Shown here in pieces: positions 18,075 to 27,570 of a stretch of DNA of 64,000 nt; the first letter of the stretch is position 1, and each line of letters starts with the position of its first letter. Below the pieces are notes generated by a model, which was not told where the DNA came from, did no database searches, and saw only the letters and a program-made list of their open reading frames with translations. The position numbers and the translations under genes are program-made. The stretch is from Gammaproteobacteria bacterium. Its GTDB lineage: Bacteria; Pseudomonadota; Gammaproteobacteria; Pseudomonadales; Pseudohongiellaceae. Where the stretch lies: the NCBI GenBank assembly GCA_012960305.1, contig DUBM01000014.1:186001-250000 (forward strand). Reading direction: 5' to 3'.

Positions 18075-19367
18075 CTAGCTCCACTCCACATACAAATTGC
18101 GTGGCCCACGAAAAGTGATATTTGGAGAAAACTTAAAGTTCTGTTCTTCTGCAAGACGTAAATTGGGAAATCTCTTTGTTAATGCTTCAATAGCGATCTG
18201 ACCTTCTGACCGAGCTAACCTTGCTCCTAAGCAAAAATGAATACCGCGGCCAAAAGAAAGATGCTTAGTGGCATTTTTCCGATAGATATCAAATTTAGCG
18301 GGTTCGGGAAATAAATTGGCTTGATGATTTGCTGCGCCCAAACTTAGAAATATGTTTGTCCCAGCAGGTATATCGATGCCGCCGATAATTACGTCCTGGG
18401 TGGTGATTCGACGCCAACTGGTTTGCGGTGAATCACAACGTAGTACTTCTTCCAAAGCATTTGGGATTAAACCCACATCATTGCAAAGCGCCCCCCAAAG
18501 TTCTCGATCAGGAAGGACATTGAGTAAAGTGAGAGAAATAAAATTGCTGACGATTTCATGACCCGCAAAAGATAAGCCGTAAATTATCGATTCGACCTCC
18601 CTATAACTAAGCTCTTCAGGATCCGCTTTATGGGCTGCAAGCAAATCAGAAGTAAGATCGTCTTCCGGCTGCAAATTTCGGCTGGCAACGAATGCTTTGC
18701 AGTAGCGCCAATACTTCAACATGTTTTTCGCAATATCGTTCTGTTCTTGGTCATCAGGATTACCCCAAGTAAATGCTAACCGATTGGCTGTCCAACAAGT
18801 TAATTCTTCATAATCCTGTTCTGGGAAGCCGATAAACCGAAAGATGACCTGACCGGGCAATGGATGCCCGAATGCGCTTACAAATTCCGCTGGACCGCCT
18901 TTCTCCTCCATTTGATCAAGCAGCTCTTCGCAACTCTCATGTATATACGGCTCTAGAATTTTCATGCGGTGATTTGAAAAACCCTCGCCGGTGAATTTGC
19001 GAATCCGGGTATGGTCGGGCTGCTGGCGGTTAGACATCACGGCGACAGGGTTGTAGTCGTCGACCGACAAGGTTTCCATGGCTTCTGGACAAACCGGAAA
19101 AACTGGGTCCTGTACATTTTCTGAGGAAAATACGGCAGGGTTCTTAAAGACACTTACGATGTCTTCATAGCTACTTAAGACAAGGTATCCCAGTTTTTTA
19201 GAGTAAAAAATCGGCTGTTCTTGATTGAAGCCCTCCAATTGTGGATATGGGTTCTCAAGGTAATCTGCATTAAAGGGGGTAAACTTATGATCGACTGGAC
19301 AGCCACTAGGTTCACTAGCCGGAGCTATATGAATCTTATGATATGCCTCTTGTTCAGTATCGCCCAT
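18075..19367 (-). CDS. Soluble cytochrome P450 with an atypical I-helix
   Basis: A 430-aa class I bacterial P450 without a membrane anchor. The heme ligand is Cys379 in FGRGIHFCLGARLA. The K-helix ExxR is Glu307-Arg310 (EEVLR). The I-helix reads A268-G269-H270-E271-I272, so the usual Thr of the acid/alcohol pair is replaced by Ile. A PERF-like segment FPEPAKFD is present. No ferredoxin or reductase gene is adjacent. It is transcribed convergently with hpaR. The substrate is unknown. Steroid, fatty-acid and terpene hydroxylases share this general layout. Confidence 0.88.
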   Translation of the reverse strand: MGDTEQEAYHKIHIAPASEPSGCPVDHKFTPFNADYLENPYPQLEGFNQEQPIFYSKKLGYLVLSSYEDIVSVFKNPAVFSSENVQDPVFPVCPEAMETLSVDDYNPVAVMSNRQQPDHTRIRKFTGEGFSNHRMKILEPYIHESCEELLDQMEEKGGPAEFVSAFGHPLPGQVIFRFIGFPEQDYEELTCWTANRLAFTWGNPDDQEQNDIAKNMLKYWRYCKAFVASRNLQPEDDLTSDLLAAHKADPEELSYREVESIIYGLSFAGHEIVSNFISLTLLNVLPDRELWGALCNDVGLIPNALEEVLRCDSPQTSWRRITTQDVIIGGIDIPAGTNIFLSLGAANHQANLFPEPAKFDIYRKNATKHLSFGRGIHFCLGARLARSEGQIAIEALTKRFPNLRLAEEQNFKFSPNITFRGPRNLYVEWS

Positions 19368-19478
19368 TAACTTATTCCTTGAACTAGCGCAGATTAGAAA
19401 TGAAGTATCGGAGTAACTGGCCTACGCTTACCTGAACAACAACTCTAATTTTTTAGTGCAACTCTCTAATAGAGCTCT

Positions 19479-21623
19479 TTAGTGCGACAAAGGGTCAGGT
19501 CTAACTTGAAATTTAACTAAATTCCCCTGAGTTCCTTTGCCACCTTCGTTATGCCACACGGCGTTAGTGCCATAATCTGCCCAGACACCTCGACCCTTCC
19601 AGCCAGTATTCGGATCGTCGATACGTCCATCCATACCACGAGAGTAAAAACCTAGCGGATAGGGGACGCGCATAATCACATACTCTTCTTCTTCTGGCAG
19701 GAATGCTAAAAGTGAGTCTGAAGTACTTCCTGTTGCTATCGGAATATTATTACCCAGTCCTAATGTGTTGTGTTGATCAACCCAGTTGTAATAGTGGAAG
19801 TCCGCACTGCCGTTATCGACAACTCCTTTCATCTGGGGTCCTGGTGTTGCATGCAATGACCAGCCTGCCGCACAGTGTTGGCCAGTCGCCGTCGGACCAT
19901 TAAGAATATCGCATTTGCTGCGGTCGAAGCTCGCGAGATGGCCACTGCCAGATAATGCTGTCCAAACAATACCGTCGGTGGTGATATCGATACCACGTGG
20001 TGAATACCCTTGGATCGGAGCATCGGCATTCTCGAATGGCGGTTGATAATACTCAGTAATACAAGTTCGTGGTGGGTCCTCGCCAAGATCAAGTCGCGCA
20101 ATCTGCCCAGGCACGCCGCCAGCCGCTGCCCACACTACATTCGCTTCTGTTGGGTCTGGCACAATTCCGTACCAGCCAATGCCCATCTCTTTGTCTTTGC
20201 TCGGATCGAGCTCGCCATTGCGACTGACCCAGTCAGTTATTCTACCGTCACCATTAGTATCGACAATCATCGGACACCAACCCTGAGCAGCTTGCTCATC
20301 ACCAGTAGCTTCATAAACTTCTACGTCTAGCCAACCAACAACAGGACCGACTGAACTGAAATACAGGCGCTCGCTGTCTTCAAATCCGAATTGTAGGTGA
20401 TGGGTATTAAAACAACTGTCGATAAGTTCGATTTCTTCGGTATCAGGATCATAGAAAGCGATGTGCCGAGCGGCGCGATTCAATGGATAGTGCTGCGCAA
20501 ACCGATTATCCGACCCTTGCATACACCAATCCGGGTTGCTTGGACCGCGAATCTGATGCGTCATCCACACGCGCCCCTGACTGTCCATCATAGGGTTATG
20601 GGGATTCCCTGGATTGTCCCAGATGAGTTCGTCCCCCCAATACATAGAGGGTTCTAAATTCTCCAGCGCCATATAGGATCTAAAATCCCCCTCGCCAGGT
20701 TCATCTCGTACCGGTACCTTGATGCTTCGTTCTTCATTGGTAGATGGATCTACCCAAACGAGTTTATCATTGGCGAACCCCACTCCATAAATCGGGCCGT
20801 TTGCGTTAACACTAGGATCTCTCTTGTCGGTTGCTACTTCGTCGTGGATATAACCAGTCGTACCACCCCACTCCCACATGGTTAGAACGATATTGCGCTC
20901 CTCGCCTTGTGGTCTTGGAGGCATTGGTGGCACTTCTCCATCCATGATCCGATCGGTCCAATCTGCGTACCTCTCGATGGCATGGTCCGCACCGAAACGA
21001 CCAAGGTAACCGGTCATCATGCCGCCACGCTGACCCGCTCTAGTACGATGAGTCCAGGCTGCTTTTGTTGTTTCATAGTCGTTGAGGGTGGCCATCTCAC
21101 GTGTTGCCTGATTGCCGAGTTGATGACAGAGCTGGCATCCTTGCTTCAATCCGTCTATCCAATCTGCTTGCGAGCGCATGCCGGGCGAAATGCCATTGCC
21201 ATTATCTCCAGTACCAGGAAATTCATACGCCGGCGGCACTTCGATCAATGAATACCAGTAATTAGCAGGATAGACTTGAGCGGCCTCGAGGGGAGTTGCC
21301 GCCTTCACCGCCTGCAGATCAAGTGTCGATCCTGGTCTACTTGAGACCGGCTCTGAATCGGACAGTCCGTAGCCACGCACCCAGACAAAATAATCAGCTC
21401 TCGGCAAGTCCGGGAGAACGTAGCGACCTTCATCATCAGTTACGACAATTTTGCGAAAGAGAGTATCGAATTCATTAGTCTCAGCGATGACCCATACGCC
21501 GGCTTCTGGACCATTCGTTCCACTTACCACACCACCGATATCATCACTATCAATGGTAACTTGAGCATAGGAACTTAGGACTGGCCACAGCAACATGCTA
21601 ACAAGAGTGAGTAGTATTTTCAT
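19479..21623 (-). CDS. Exported heme-c/beta-propeller protein with carboxypeptidase-regulatory-like domain (copy 1)
   Basis: A 714-aa protein with a signal peptide (cleavage near SSYAQ). Domain order: a beta-sandwich of the carboxypeptidase regulatory type (about residues 28-100, with VVTDDEGRYVLPDLP), a segment carrying one CxxCH heme-c motif (Cys163, Cys166, His167), then a propeller resembling streptogramin/virginiamycin B lyase (about residues 270-690, e.g. GIDITTDGIVWTALSGSGHLASFD). It ends VKFQVRPDPLSH. It overlaps the upstream PQQ dehydrogenase by ATGA. The paralogue at 25025-27268 has the same architecture. The likely role is an electron acceptor or partner of the PQQ enzyme. Lyase activity is unproven. 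Confidence 0.7.
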   Translation of the reverse strand: MKILLTLVSMLLWPVLSSYAQVTIDSDDIGGVVSGTNGPEAGVWVIAETNEFDTLFRKIVVTDDEGRYVLPDLPRADYFVWVRGYGLSDSEPVSSRPGSTLDLQAVKAATPLEAAQVYPANYWYSLIEVPPAYEFPGTGDNGNGISPGMRSQADWIDGLKQGCQLCHQLGNQATREMATLNDYETTKAAWTHRTRAGQRGGMMTGYLGRFGADHAIERYADWTDRIMDGEVPPMPPRPQGEERNIVLTMWEWGGTTGYIHDEVATDKRDPSVNANGPIYGVGFANDKLVWVDPSTNEERSIKVPVRDEPGEGDFRSYMALENLEPSMYWGDELIWDNPGNPHNPMMDSQGRVWMTHQIRGPSNPDWCMQGSDNRFAQHYPLNRAARHIAFYDPDTEEIELIDSCFNTHHLQFGFEDSERLYFSSVGPVVGWLDVEVYEATGDEQAAQGWCPMIVDTNGDGRITDWVSRNGELDPSKDKEMGIGWYGIVPDPTEANVVWAAAGGVPGQIARLDLGEDPPRTCITEYYQPPFENADAPIQGYSPRGIDITTDGIVWTALSGSGHLASFDRSKCDILNGPTATGQHCAAGWSLHATPGPQMKGVVDNGSADFHYYNWVDQHNTLGLGNNIPIATGSTSDSLLAFLPEEEEYVIMRVPYPLGFYSRGMDGRIDDPNTGWKGRGVWADYGTNAVWHNEGGKGTQGNLVKFQVRPDPLSH

Positions 21624-23647
21624 AACTTGTCCTCTTTTATATAAGGTAATGCATAAACAATAAGCTCTGGCGCTGGCTGACCGGAGACAGCGATCGCTAT
21701 GTATTGCTTGCTTTCGAGAGAGAAGCTCATAGGTGCAGCACTGGGATTGCCCGGAAGGTCGATTGCCGCCAGCTCATTTCCGGTCGCTTTATCTCTCGCG
21801 ATCAATTTAGGCCCGTCACTGGTGTTCTGAGCATGAATTAAGAGTGTGGAAGTCACCAGCATGGGATGCCGACCTCCTCCGCCAAGCGGTGGCAAATCGA
21901 TCCCTGCCACTGCGGGATTATTTTCAACTTGAGCCATCCCATCTCCATTCGCAACCTGCCACAAAATCTCTCCGCGATTCATGTCATATGCAGTAATAGT
22001 AGAATAAGGCGGCTTTAATAAGGGTAAACCTTGCGGCCCCCGAACCCCCCGATTTTGCAAACGATAGAATCGGAAGTTTGATTCACTTTCCGGCAACGTT
22101 CCCATGAAAGGCGAGAAGGCACCATTGGATCCTGGAACGAACAAGATATTGTTTTCAGGGTCAACCCCTGCTCCTGGCCAATTTGCACCTCCGCCGGCAC
22201 TCGGCACAAATATTGTACCGAGGTGACCATCGTTATCGGGCAAACTTGCTGGTGTATAGAGTGGCCCATAGGTATAGTCTTCCAGGATTTCTAAAGCTTC
22301 AGCTCTTAACTCTGGAGTGAAATCAACTAGGTCATCCTCTGTCAGCCCTTGCACAACAAAAGCCGGTGGTTTAGTCGGGAAAGGTTGAGTTAGCGATGTC
22401 CTTTCTCCTGGAATTGTGCCCCGCGGAACCGGTCGTTCAATAATCGGCCACACAGGTACGCCAGTAGCCCGATCGAATACGTAGGTAAAACCCTGCTTAG
22501 TGACTTGAGCGAGGGCTCTAATTTCTCTTCCACCGACGTTAATATCAATCAAGTTTGGTGCAGCTGGAGTGTCGTAATCCCAAAGACCATGATGGATCAT
22601 TTGAAAATGCCATACACGTTCACCCGTTACTGCATCTACGGCAACTACGCTTTGGGTAAATAAATTATCGCCCGGCCGATGGCCGCCATAATAATCATTG
22701 GTCGGTGCTTCAGTCGGCAAGTAGACATAACCGAGCTCCAGGTCGGCACTCATTTGTGTCCATACACCACCATTGCCTGTGTAGCGCCAAGATTCTTCCT
22801 GCCAGGTATCGGCACCAAATTCTCCGCCTTGTGGAATAGTATGAAATGTCCAAATTAATTCCCCAGTACGAATGTTATAACCTCGCACCCAGGTGGGTGG
22901 ACGTTCTTTATAATGCGGGCGATTTGAAGTAATTTGATTCACAACAAGTACGTCGTCAACAACGATAACCGGTGAAACTGTGCCTAATGGCACAGCACCG
23001 GAATAGTCTAATACATCTCTGTCGGCTCTCGGTATTCCATCGGTCATATCGATGCGACCGCCAGCGAATGCTGTATCAGGTTCTCCAGTATCTGAATCCA
23101 AGGAGAACAGATATCCATCATTAGTCGCAAATAGAATTCGAGCTTTCTCTTCATCGCTCCAGTAAGCGACACCACGATGATGATAGCCCAATGGACTTAT
23201 TGAATGCCCGGATAAGTATGCTTGAGGATCAAAAGCCCATAACAATTCTCCTGTGAACGCATCTAGGGCAGCTACTTGATTTAGCGCGGTAATCATGTAG
23301 AGCACGCCGTCGATCATTAGTGGCGTGGCTTGTAAGCGACCAAAACTGATATCTTCAGCACCATCCCCTAGTATCGCTTCAAGATCAAGATAGCTATCAA
23401 TCGACGTCCACCTCCATGCGACTTCCAGTTGTTCAAAGTTGTCACCATCAATTTGACCGAGGCTGGTGTACTTTGTAGATCCAGCGTCGGCGGCATAACT
23501 GGTCCACTCCCCGTCGCTGTTCCCGCTTTGCGCGAAAGCCATCAAGGAAGTAGAGAAAAATAGACCACCTATCACTCTTGAAAAAACCCCAGCTGAACTT
23601 ATCCTTTCTAAGGAAGCCTGATGACGATTGTGTTGTAAATTATTCAT
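21620..23647 (-). CDS. PQQ-dependent dehydrogenase (soluble quinoprotein, eight-bladed propeller)
   Basis: A 675-aa periplasmic enzyme. After an N-terminal export signal (hydrophobic stretch ending MAFAQ) come the quinoprotein landmarks WTSYAADAGSTKYTSLGQI, repeated tryptophan-docking motifs (VAALDAFTGELLWAFDP, VVAVDAVTGERVWHFQ) and FTYVFDRATGVPVWPI. There is no C-terminal heme c domain and no vicinal Cys-Cys pair, unlike many ethanol dehydrogenases, so electrons must leave through a separate carrier. The adjacent CxxCH proteins are candidates. The plus-strand gene 34393-36447 is a paralogue. The substrate (sugar or alcohol) is unknown. Confidence 0.85.
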   Translation of the reverse strand: MNNLQHNRHQASLERISSAGVFSRVIGGLFFSTSLMAFAQSGNSDGEWTSYAADAGSTKYTSLGQIDGDNFEQLEVAWRWTSIDSYLDLEAILGDGAEDISFGRLQATPLMIDGVLYMITALNQVAALDAFTGELLWAFDPQAYLSGHSISPLGYHHRGVAYWSDEEKARILFATNDGYLFSLDSDTGEPDTAFAGGRIDMTDGIPRADRDVLDYSGAVPLGTVSPVIVVDDVLVVNQITSNRPHYKERPPTWVRGYNIRTGELIWTFHTIPQGGEFGADTWQEESWRYTGNGGVWTQMSADLELGYVYLPTEAPTNDYYGGHRPGDNLFTQSVVAVDAVTGERVWHFQMIHHGLWDYDTPAAPNLIDINVGGREIRALAQVTKQGFTYVFDRATGVPVWPIIERPVPRGTIPGERTSLTQPFPTKPPAFVVQGLTEDDLVDFTPELRAEALEILEDYTYGPLYTPASLPDNDGHLGTIFVPSAGGGANWPGAGVDPENNILFVPGSNGAFSPFMGTLPESESNFRFYRLQNRGVRGPQGLPLLKPPYSTITAYDMNRGEILWQVANGDGMAQVENNPAVAGIDLPPLGGGGRHPMLVTSTLLIHAQNTSDGPKLIARDKATGNELAAIDLPGNPSAAPMSFSLESKQYIAIAVSGQPAPELIVYALPYIKEDKL

Positions 23648-23648
23648 T

Positions 23649-25025
23649 TTATTGACTCCATCTTTGTTTTAGTCCACTTCTATCTACTTTTTTACCGCGC
23701 AGATAGACCTCGTGAATTTGCCGGGAGTTGCGAATATCATCCAATGGATTGTCATCAAGAATGACGAAGTCGGCTGCCCTGCCTGCTTGCAGTTTGCCAA
23801 CATTGTCCAAACCAAATGCTTCAGCGGCACGCGAAGTTGCTGCTACTATAGCCTCGCTTGGGCTCATACCCATGCGTACAAATAATTCCAGCTCAACATG
23901 ATCTGCATAACCGAAGAAATCACCCACGGCTCCGGCGTCGGTACCGAGGATAATATGATCTTTCAGTTTTAATAGATTTCTGGCCATCATGTCAGAACGT
24001 TGTTTCGATTCTGCGCTTTGGCTGCTTGGCGGTGGATTATAATTGCTGTTTAGTGACTCGAGTACTGAAATTGGTACTTGATCATAAAAGAATGGGTCCT
24101 GAAAAGCAGGGATATAATAGGGTTCACGCTTGGTCACCATACCCAAGGTTGGCACTATGTAGACATTATTCTCTCGAACCAACTCCAAATACTCATCATC
24201 TACTTCTAAATCGTAAGGCATGTGAATGAAACGTCGGGCTCCAATGCTAACTAGAGATTTGTGATCCGACAGAGTAGTGGCATGCGCGATGATTCGCATG
24301 TCGTAATTTGATGCAGCTTCCAGCACTGCTGTATAGATAGCTGGTGCTAGTTTTACTTTCGCTCCACGTCGTTCGTCTCTGGAATCCACCCAGATTTTGG
24401 CAATATCATACCCACTTGAAGCCAATTCTCTTACAGTTCTAACCGCCTGCTCTGGGTCAGCAACCGGACGTACTCCCCAGTAATTCGGATCGTCAGTAAA
24501 ACGGGGGTTTGGGCCTCCGCCTGGAGAACCCATACCCGGTGATTGATAATAATGTGCGCCAGCAATATTCCCTCGTAGTTGTTCCAATTTTATCCGAGCG
24601 GCAATCTCTTCCTGATCACTACCGGTGGAAATAATAGTGCCCACACCATAATAAGCGTGCCGATAAAGATGGTCGGTGAGATTTTCCTCAGTAAAAAATT
24701 GCGAACCCCAATCACCATAAGCCTCCCAGCCAAGATGGGCATGGGTATTAACTAGCGCGGGAATAATTGTTTTACCACTCAAATCGTGACTGACTGTGTC
24801 GTCTGGGATCTCGATAGTAGAAGCAAGTCCGACAGCTAAGATTGTGCCATCACGGACAAGTAGCGAACCCTGCTCAATAACCGCGCCATCACCAATTACA
24901 ATACGAGCATTGTTAAATATATGTTCCGCGAAACTATAGCCCAAGTCATCCAACGACTGCGCCGATAGCTGTTCAGCAAAAAAGAACAAACAAAGAATTA
25001 CAATCTTGACTGTAAATGAGTTCAT
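23649..25025 (-). CDS. Exported amidohydrolase (imidazolonepropionase-like)
   Basis: A 458-aa metal-dependent hydrolase with a signal peptide (to about LSAQS). Metal ligands are the HAH of VNTHAHLGWEAYG, His in RIIAHATTLSDH, a further His in RRFIHMPYD, and the late Asp in HIILGTDAGAVGDF. The C-terminal LQAGRAADFVILDDNPLDDI is typical of the superfamily. It lies in a tight operon: its start shares one base with the stop of the upstream heme/propeller gene, and the PQQ dehydrogenase follows after one base. It probably cleaves a cyclic amide, peptide or lactone in the periplasm. Confidence 0.8.
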   Translation of the reverse strand: MNSFTVKIVILCLFFFAEQLSAQSLDDLGYSFAEHIFNNARIVIGDGAVIEQGSLLVRDGTILAVGLASTIEIPDDTVSHDLSGKTIIPALVNTHAHLGWEAYGDWGSQFFTEENLTDHLYRHAYYGVGTIISTGSDQEEIAARIKLEQLRGNIAGAHYYQSPGMGSPGGGPNPRFTDDPNYWGVRPVADPEQAVRTVRELASSGYDIAKIWVDSRDERRGAKVKLAPAIYTAVLEAASNYDMRIIAHATTLSDHKSLVSIGARRFIHMPYDLEVDDEYLELVRENNVYIVPTLGMVTKREPYYIPAFQDPFFYDQVPISVLESLNSNYNPPPSSQSAESKQRSDMMARNLLKLKDHIILGTDAGAVGDFFGYADHVELELFVRMGMSPSEAIVAATSRAAEAFGLDNVGKLQAGRAADFVILDDNPLDDIRNSRQIHEVYLRGKKVDRSGLKQRWSQ

Positions 25026-27268
25026 TAATTAGCCAGAGGGTCAGGTCTAATTTGAAATTTCACCATTTTACTCGTAGCGCCTTTTCCGCCTTCCGTGTGC
25101 CAATTGAAATTGGTTCCGTAGTTCGCCCAGACACCGCGCCCTTTCCATCCGGCATTGGGATCGTCGATTCGACCATCTAGGCCACGAGAATAAAATCCCA
25201 AAGGATATGGTACCCGCATAGTGACCCATTCTTCTGTCGCAGGATTTAGTACTTGCAAGGAATCTGAGCCCGAGCCATTGGCAATGGGGATATTTTCACC
25301 CAAGCCAAGAGTATTAAAGTTATCTACCCAGTTGTAGTAATGGAAGTCTGCCTTGACGTCGGTGCCTTTAAGAGTGGGACCTGGCACTTCGTATAAAGTC
25401 CAGCCTTCTTGGCAATGCTGAGAATCGATAGTAGTAGGCCCGTTTAATACTGAACATTTGCTGCGATCGAAACTAGCGAGATGACTACTTCCTGACAAAG
25501 CGGTCCACACTACTCCATTATTGTCGACATCAATTCCTCTCGGCCCAAAACCTTCGTATTCACCATCGATGATGGGTACTTCATAAACCTCTGTAATACA
25601 AGTCTCTGGAGGATTGCTGCCTTTATCAAAACGATAGATGCGTCCAGGAAATTCCGTGCCACCACCCCAGGCTACATTATCTACTTGATTGACGATAATA
25701 CCGTAACTCCCTGGACTCATCCTCGTGTCCAGCCTGGGATCGAAATCGACTAGTTGTTCGCCACCACCGCCTTCGCTAGTATTCCGTAATCGGCCAACCG
25801 GCTCATTCCAGGGTTTGCTAATGCGGCCATCGCCATTGGTGTCGACCACCATAGGACACCAGCCTTGGGACAATTGCTCATCGCCAGTGCGATCAAAAAG
25901 CCGAGTGTTGATCCAACCCAATACATCACCACCACCACTGAAATAGAGGTTACGATCTTCGTCACCGGCAAATTGTAGATGGTGTGTTCCAAAACAGGTA
26001 TCGATCAGCCCGAATGATTCGGTTGCTGGATCGTAATAAGAAGCCTGTCGAGAACTGCTCCTAGTAGGATAATACTGGGCGTATTTATTTGATGACCCCT
26101 GCTGACACCAGTCAGGTAGAATATTGCCGCGCACTTTAGTGGTCATCCAGATACGGCCTAATTCATCGAACATCGGATTATGGGGATCTGCAGGCCCCTC
26201 CCATAAGGCTTCATCGCCATAAAAAACGGAAGGCACTGGAAACTCTTGAGCAAAGCGTGTTACTGCCGGGTTATCTGCGTTGTCCTTAACTGCAATTTCG
26301 ATGGTGCGGAATTCATTGGTTTCTGTATCCAATTCTAACAAGGTTCCATGCCCACCATCGACACCATAAACCTTGCCGCCGGCATTAAGCATCGGATTGC
26401 GTTTATCCGTCGTAATTTCATCATGGATATATGAGGATTCGTTGCCCCAGTCCCACAGAGTAACCACCACATTGCGCTCTATTCCACTGGGCCTGTCTGG
26501 CGCAGCCGGCGTTTCTCCGGCAGCAATACGATCCGTCCAGTCTGCATACATACCCATACCGCGGTCGCGTCCGAAGCGACCAGCAAAGGCACTCATAAAT
26601 GGACCCCGAATACCAATTGCAGTTCTGTAGTGCCAGGCCTCAGTACTGGACTCAAAGCCGAGATGGTCAAGGTGATCGATCGAACGGGTTAATTTGTTAC
26701 CCAACTGGTGACAGAGCTGGCAACCCTGCTTCGTCATGTCTATCCATTGCGCCTGATTACGCATCCCTTCGGATATTCCATTGCCTGCATCACCTGTTCC
26801 AGGAAACTCGCTAGCGTCAGGCACTTCAAGAAGTGAATACCAATAATTAGCGGGATATATCTGCGCGGCTTCGGCCGCAGATTCTGCTACAAATGTCTTT
26901 AAGGTAATGTCGGCACCAACTCGCAAAGATACTGGTTTCGAATCAACCAGTCCGTAGCCCCTTACCCAGACCTTGTATAAAGCATCAGGCAAGTCCGGCA
27001 GCAGGAAACGCCCCTCATCATCGGTAACTACAATCTTAATAAAGTGAGTCGGTAAATCATCGGTCTCAGCGATGACCCAAACGCCCGCCTCCTCTCCGTT
27101 ACTGCTCTGCACCCGCCCCTCGATTGCATGATTGTCGTTCTGCTGTTGAGCCGAAGCTACCAGTGGCGCAGTAGCAATACCTGCCAAATAAATTGCGTAA
27201 CCAAATCGCCGGAGAAATGAACGCAAATTGCCTTCTTGCTTAACCAGTAATTTTTCAATGAGGAACAT
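25025..27268 (-). CDS. Exported heme-c/beta-propeller protein with carboxypeptidase-regulatory-like domain (copy 2)
   Basis: A 747-aa paralogue of 19479-21623 with the same three-part layout: a signal segment at about residues 22-41, a regulatory-type beta-sandwich (VVTDDEGRFLLPDLP), a CxxCH at Cys183, Cys186 and His187, and a long propeller ending VKFQIRPDPLAN. Similarity to copy 1 runs end to end, so duplication of the whole gene is clear. It is the first gene of the four-gene minus operon (propeller, amidohydrolase, PQQ dehydrogenase, propeller). AGGAG sits before the start at 27268. The N-terminal 20 residues ahead of the signal helix make a later start possible. Confidence 0.7.
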   Translation of the reverse strand: MFLIEKLLVKQEGNLRSFLRRFGYAIYLAGIATAPLVASAQQQNDNHAIEGRVQSSNGEEAGVWVIAETDDLPTHFIKIVVTDDEGRFLLPDLPDALYKVWVRGYGLVDSKPVSLRVGADITLKTFVAESAAEAAQIYPANYWYSLLEVPDASEFPGTGDAGNGISEGMRNQAQWIDMTKQGCQLCHQLGNKLTRSIDHLDHLGFESSTEAWHYRTAIGIRGPFMSAFAGRFGRDRGMGMYADWTDRIAAGETPAAPDRPSGIERNVVVTLWDWGNESSYIHDEITTDKRNPMLNAGGKVYGVDGGHGTLLELDTETNEFRTIEIAVKDNADNPAVTRFAQEFPVPSVFYGDEALWEGPADPHNPMFDELGRIWMTTKVRGNILPDWCQQGSSNKYAQYYPTRSSSRQASYYDPATESFGLIDTCFGTHHLQFAGDEDRNLYFSGGGDVLGWINTRLFDRTGDEQLSQGWCPMVVDTNGDGRISKPWNEPVGRLRNTSEGGGGEQLVDFDPRLDTRMSPGSYGIIVNQVDNVAWGGGTEFPGRIYRFDKGSNPPETCITEVYEVPIIDGEYEGFGPRGIDVDNNGVVWTALSGSSHLASFDRSKCSVLNGPTTIDSQHCQEGWTLYEVPGPTLKGTDVKADFHYYNWVDNFNTLGLGENIPIANGSGSDSLQVLNPATEEWVTMRVPYPLGFYSRGLDGRIDDPNAGWKGRGVWANYGTNFNWHTEGGKGATSKMVKFQIRPDPLAN

Positions 27269-27570
27269 GAGAATCTCCTAGTGACTATTGTTTTAAGCTG
27301 AGCCGTAACTTCTGCTTCATCTAGATCTGGTCGCTTCAATAAGAGCGGACTTGCATAGATTACTATGAGCGCGCAAAAATCTGGTCTTAATTTGTATCAT
27401 TATTTGTAACAATAGCCCTTCTTATTTATACCTAATTTCAAAATTACTGTTAAAGCGACTATGCAGAAAGCGGTTAAACCGATACATTCACTAATAGAAA
27501 TGCCAAATATTAATAAACAGTGAGTTTTGATAAACAGTGGCTCAGTATTTTAGATAGGGGAAAGTGACAG
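27269..27570. other. Divergent promoter region without a gene
   Basis: AT-rich 302-bp gap between two divergent operons. I see no coding frame or RNA gene. It contains a 10-bp direct repeat (27513-27539) close to the right-hand gene. Promoters for both directions must lie here, but no convincing -35/-10 pair stands out. Confidence 0.4.
27513..27539 (+). repeat. Direct repeat ATAAACAGTG, two copies 17 bp apart
   Basis: Two identical 10-mers begin at 27513 and 27530, about 30-60 bp upstream of the start at 27571. The spacing is near 1.6 helical turns. It could be a tandem activator site or a chance repeat. Confidence 0.25.
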
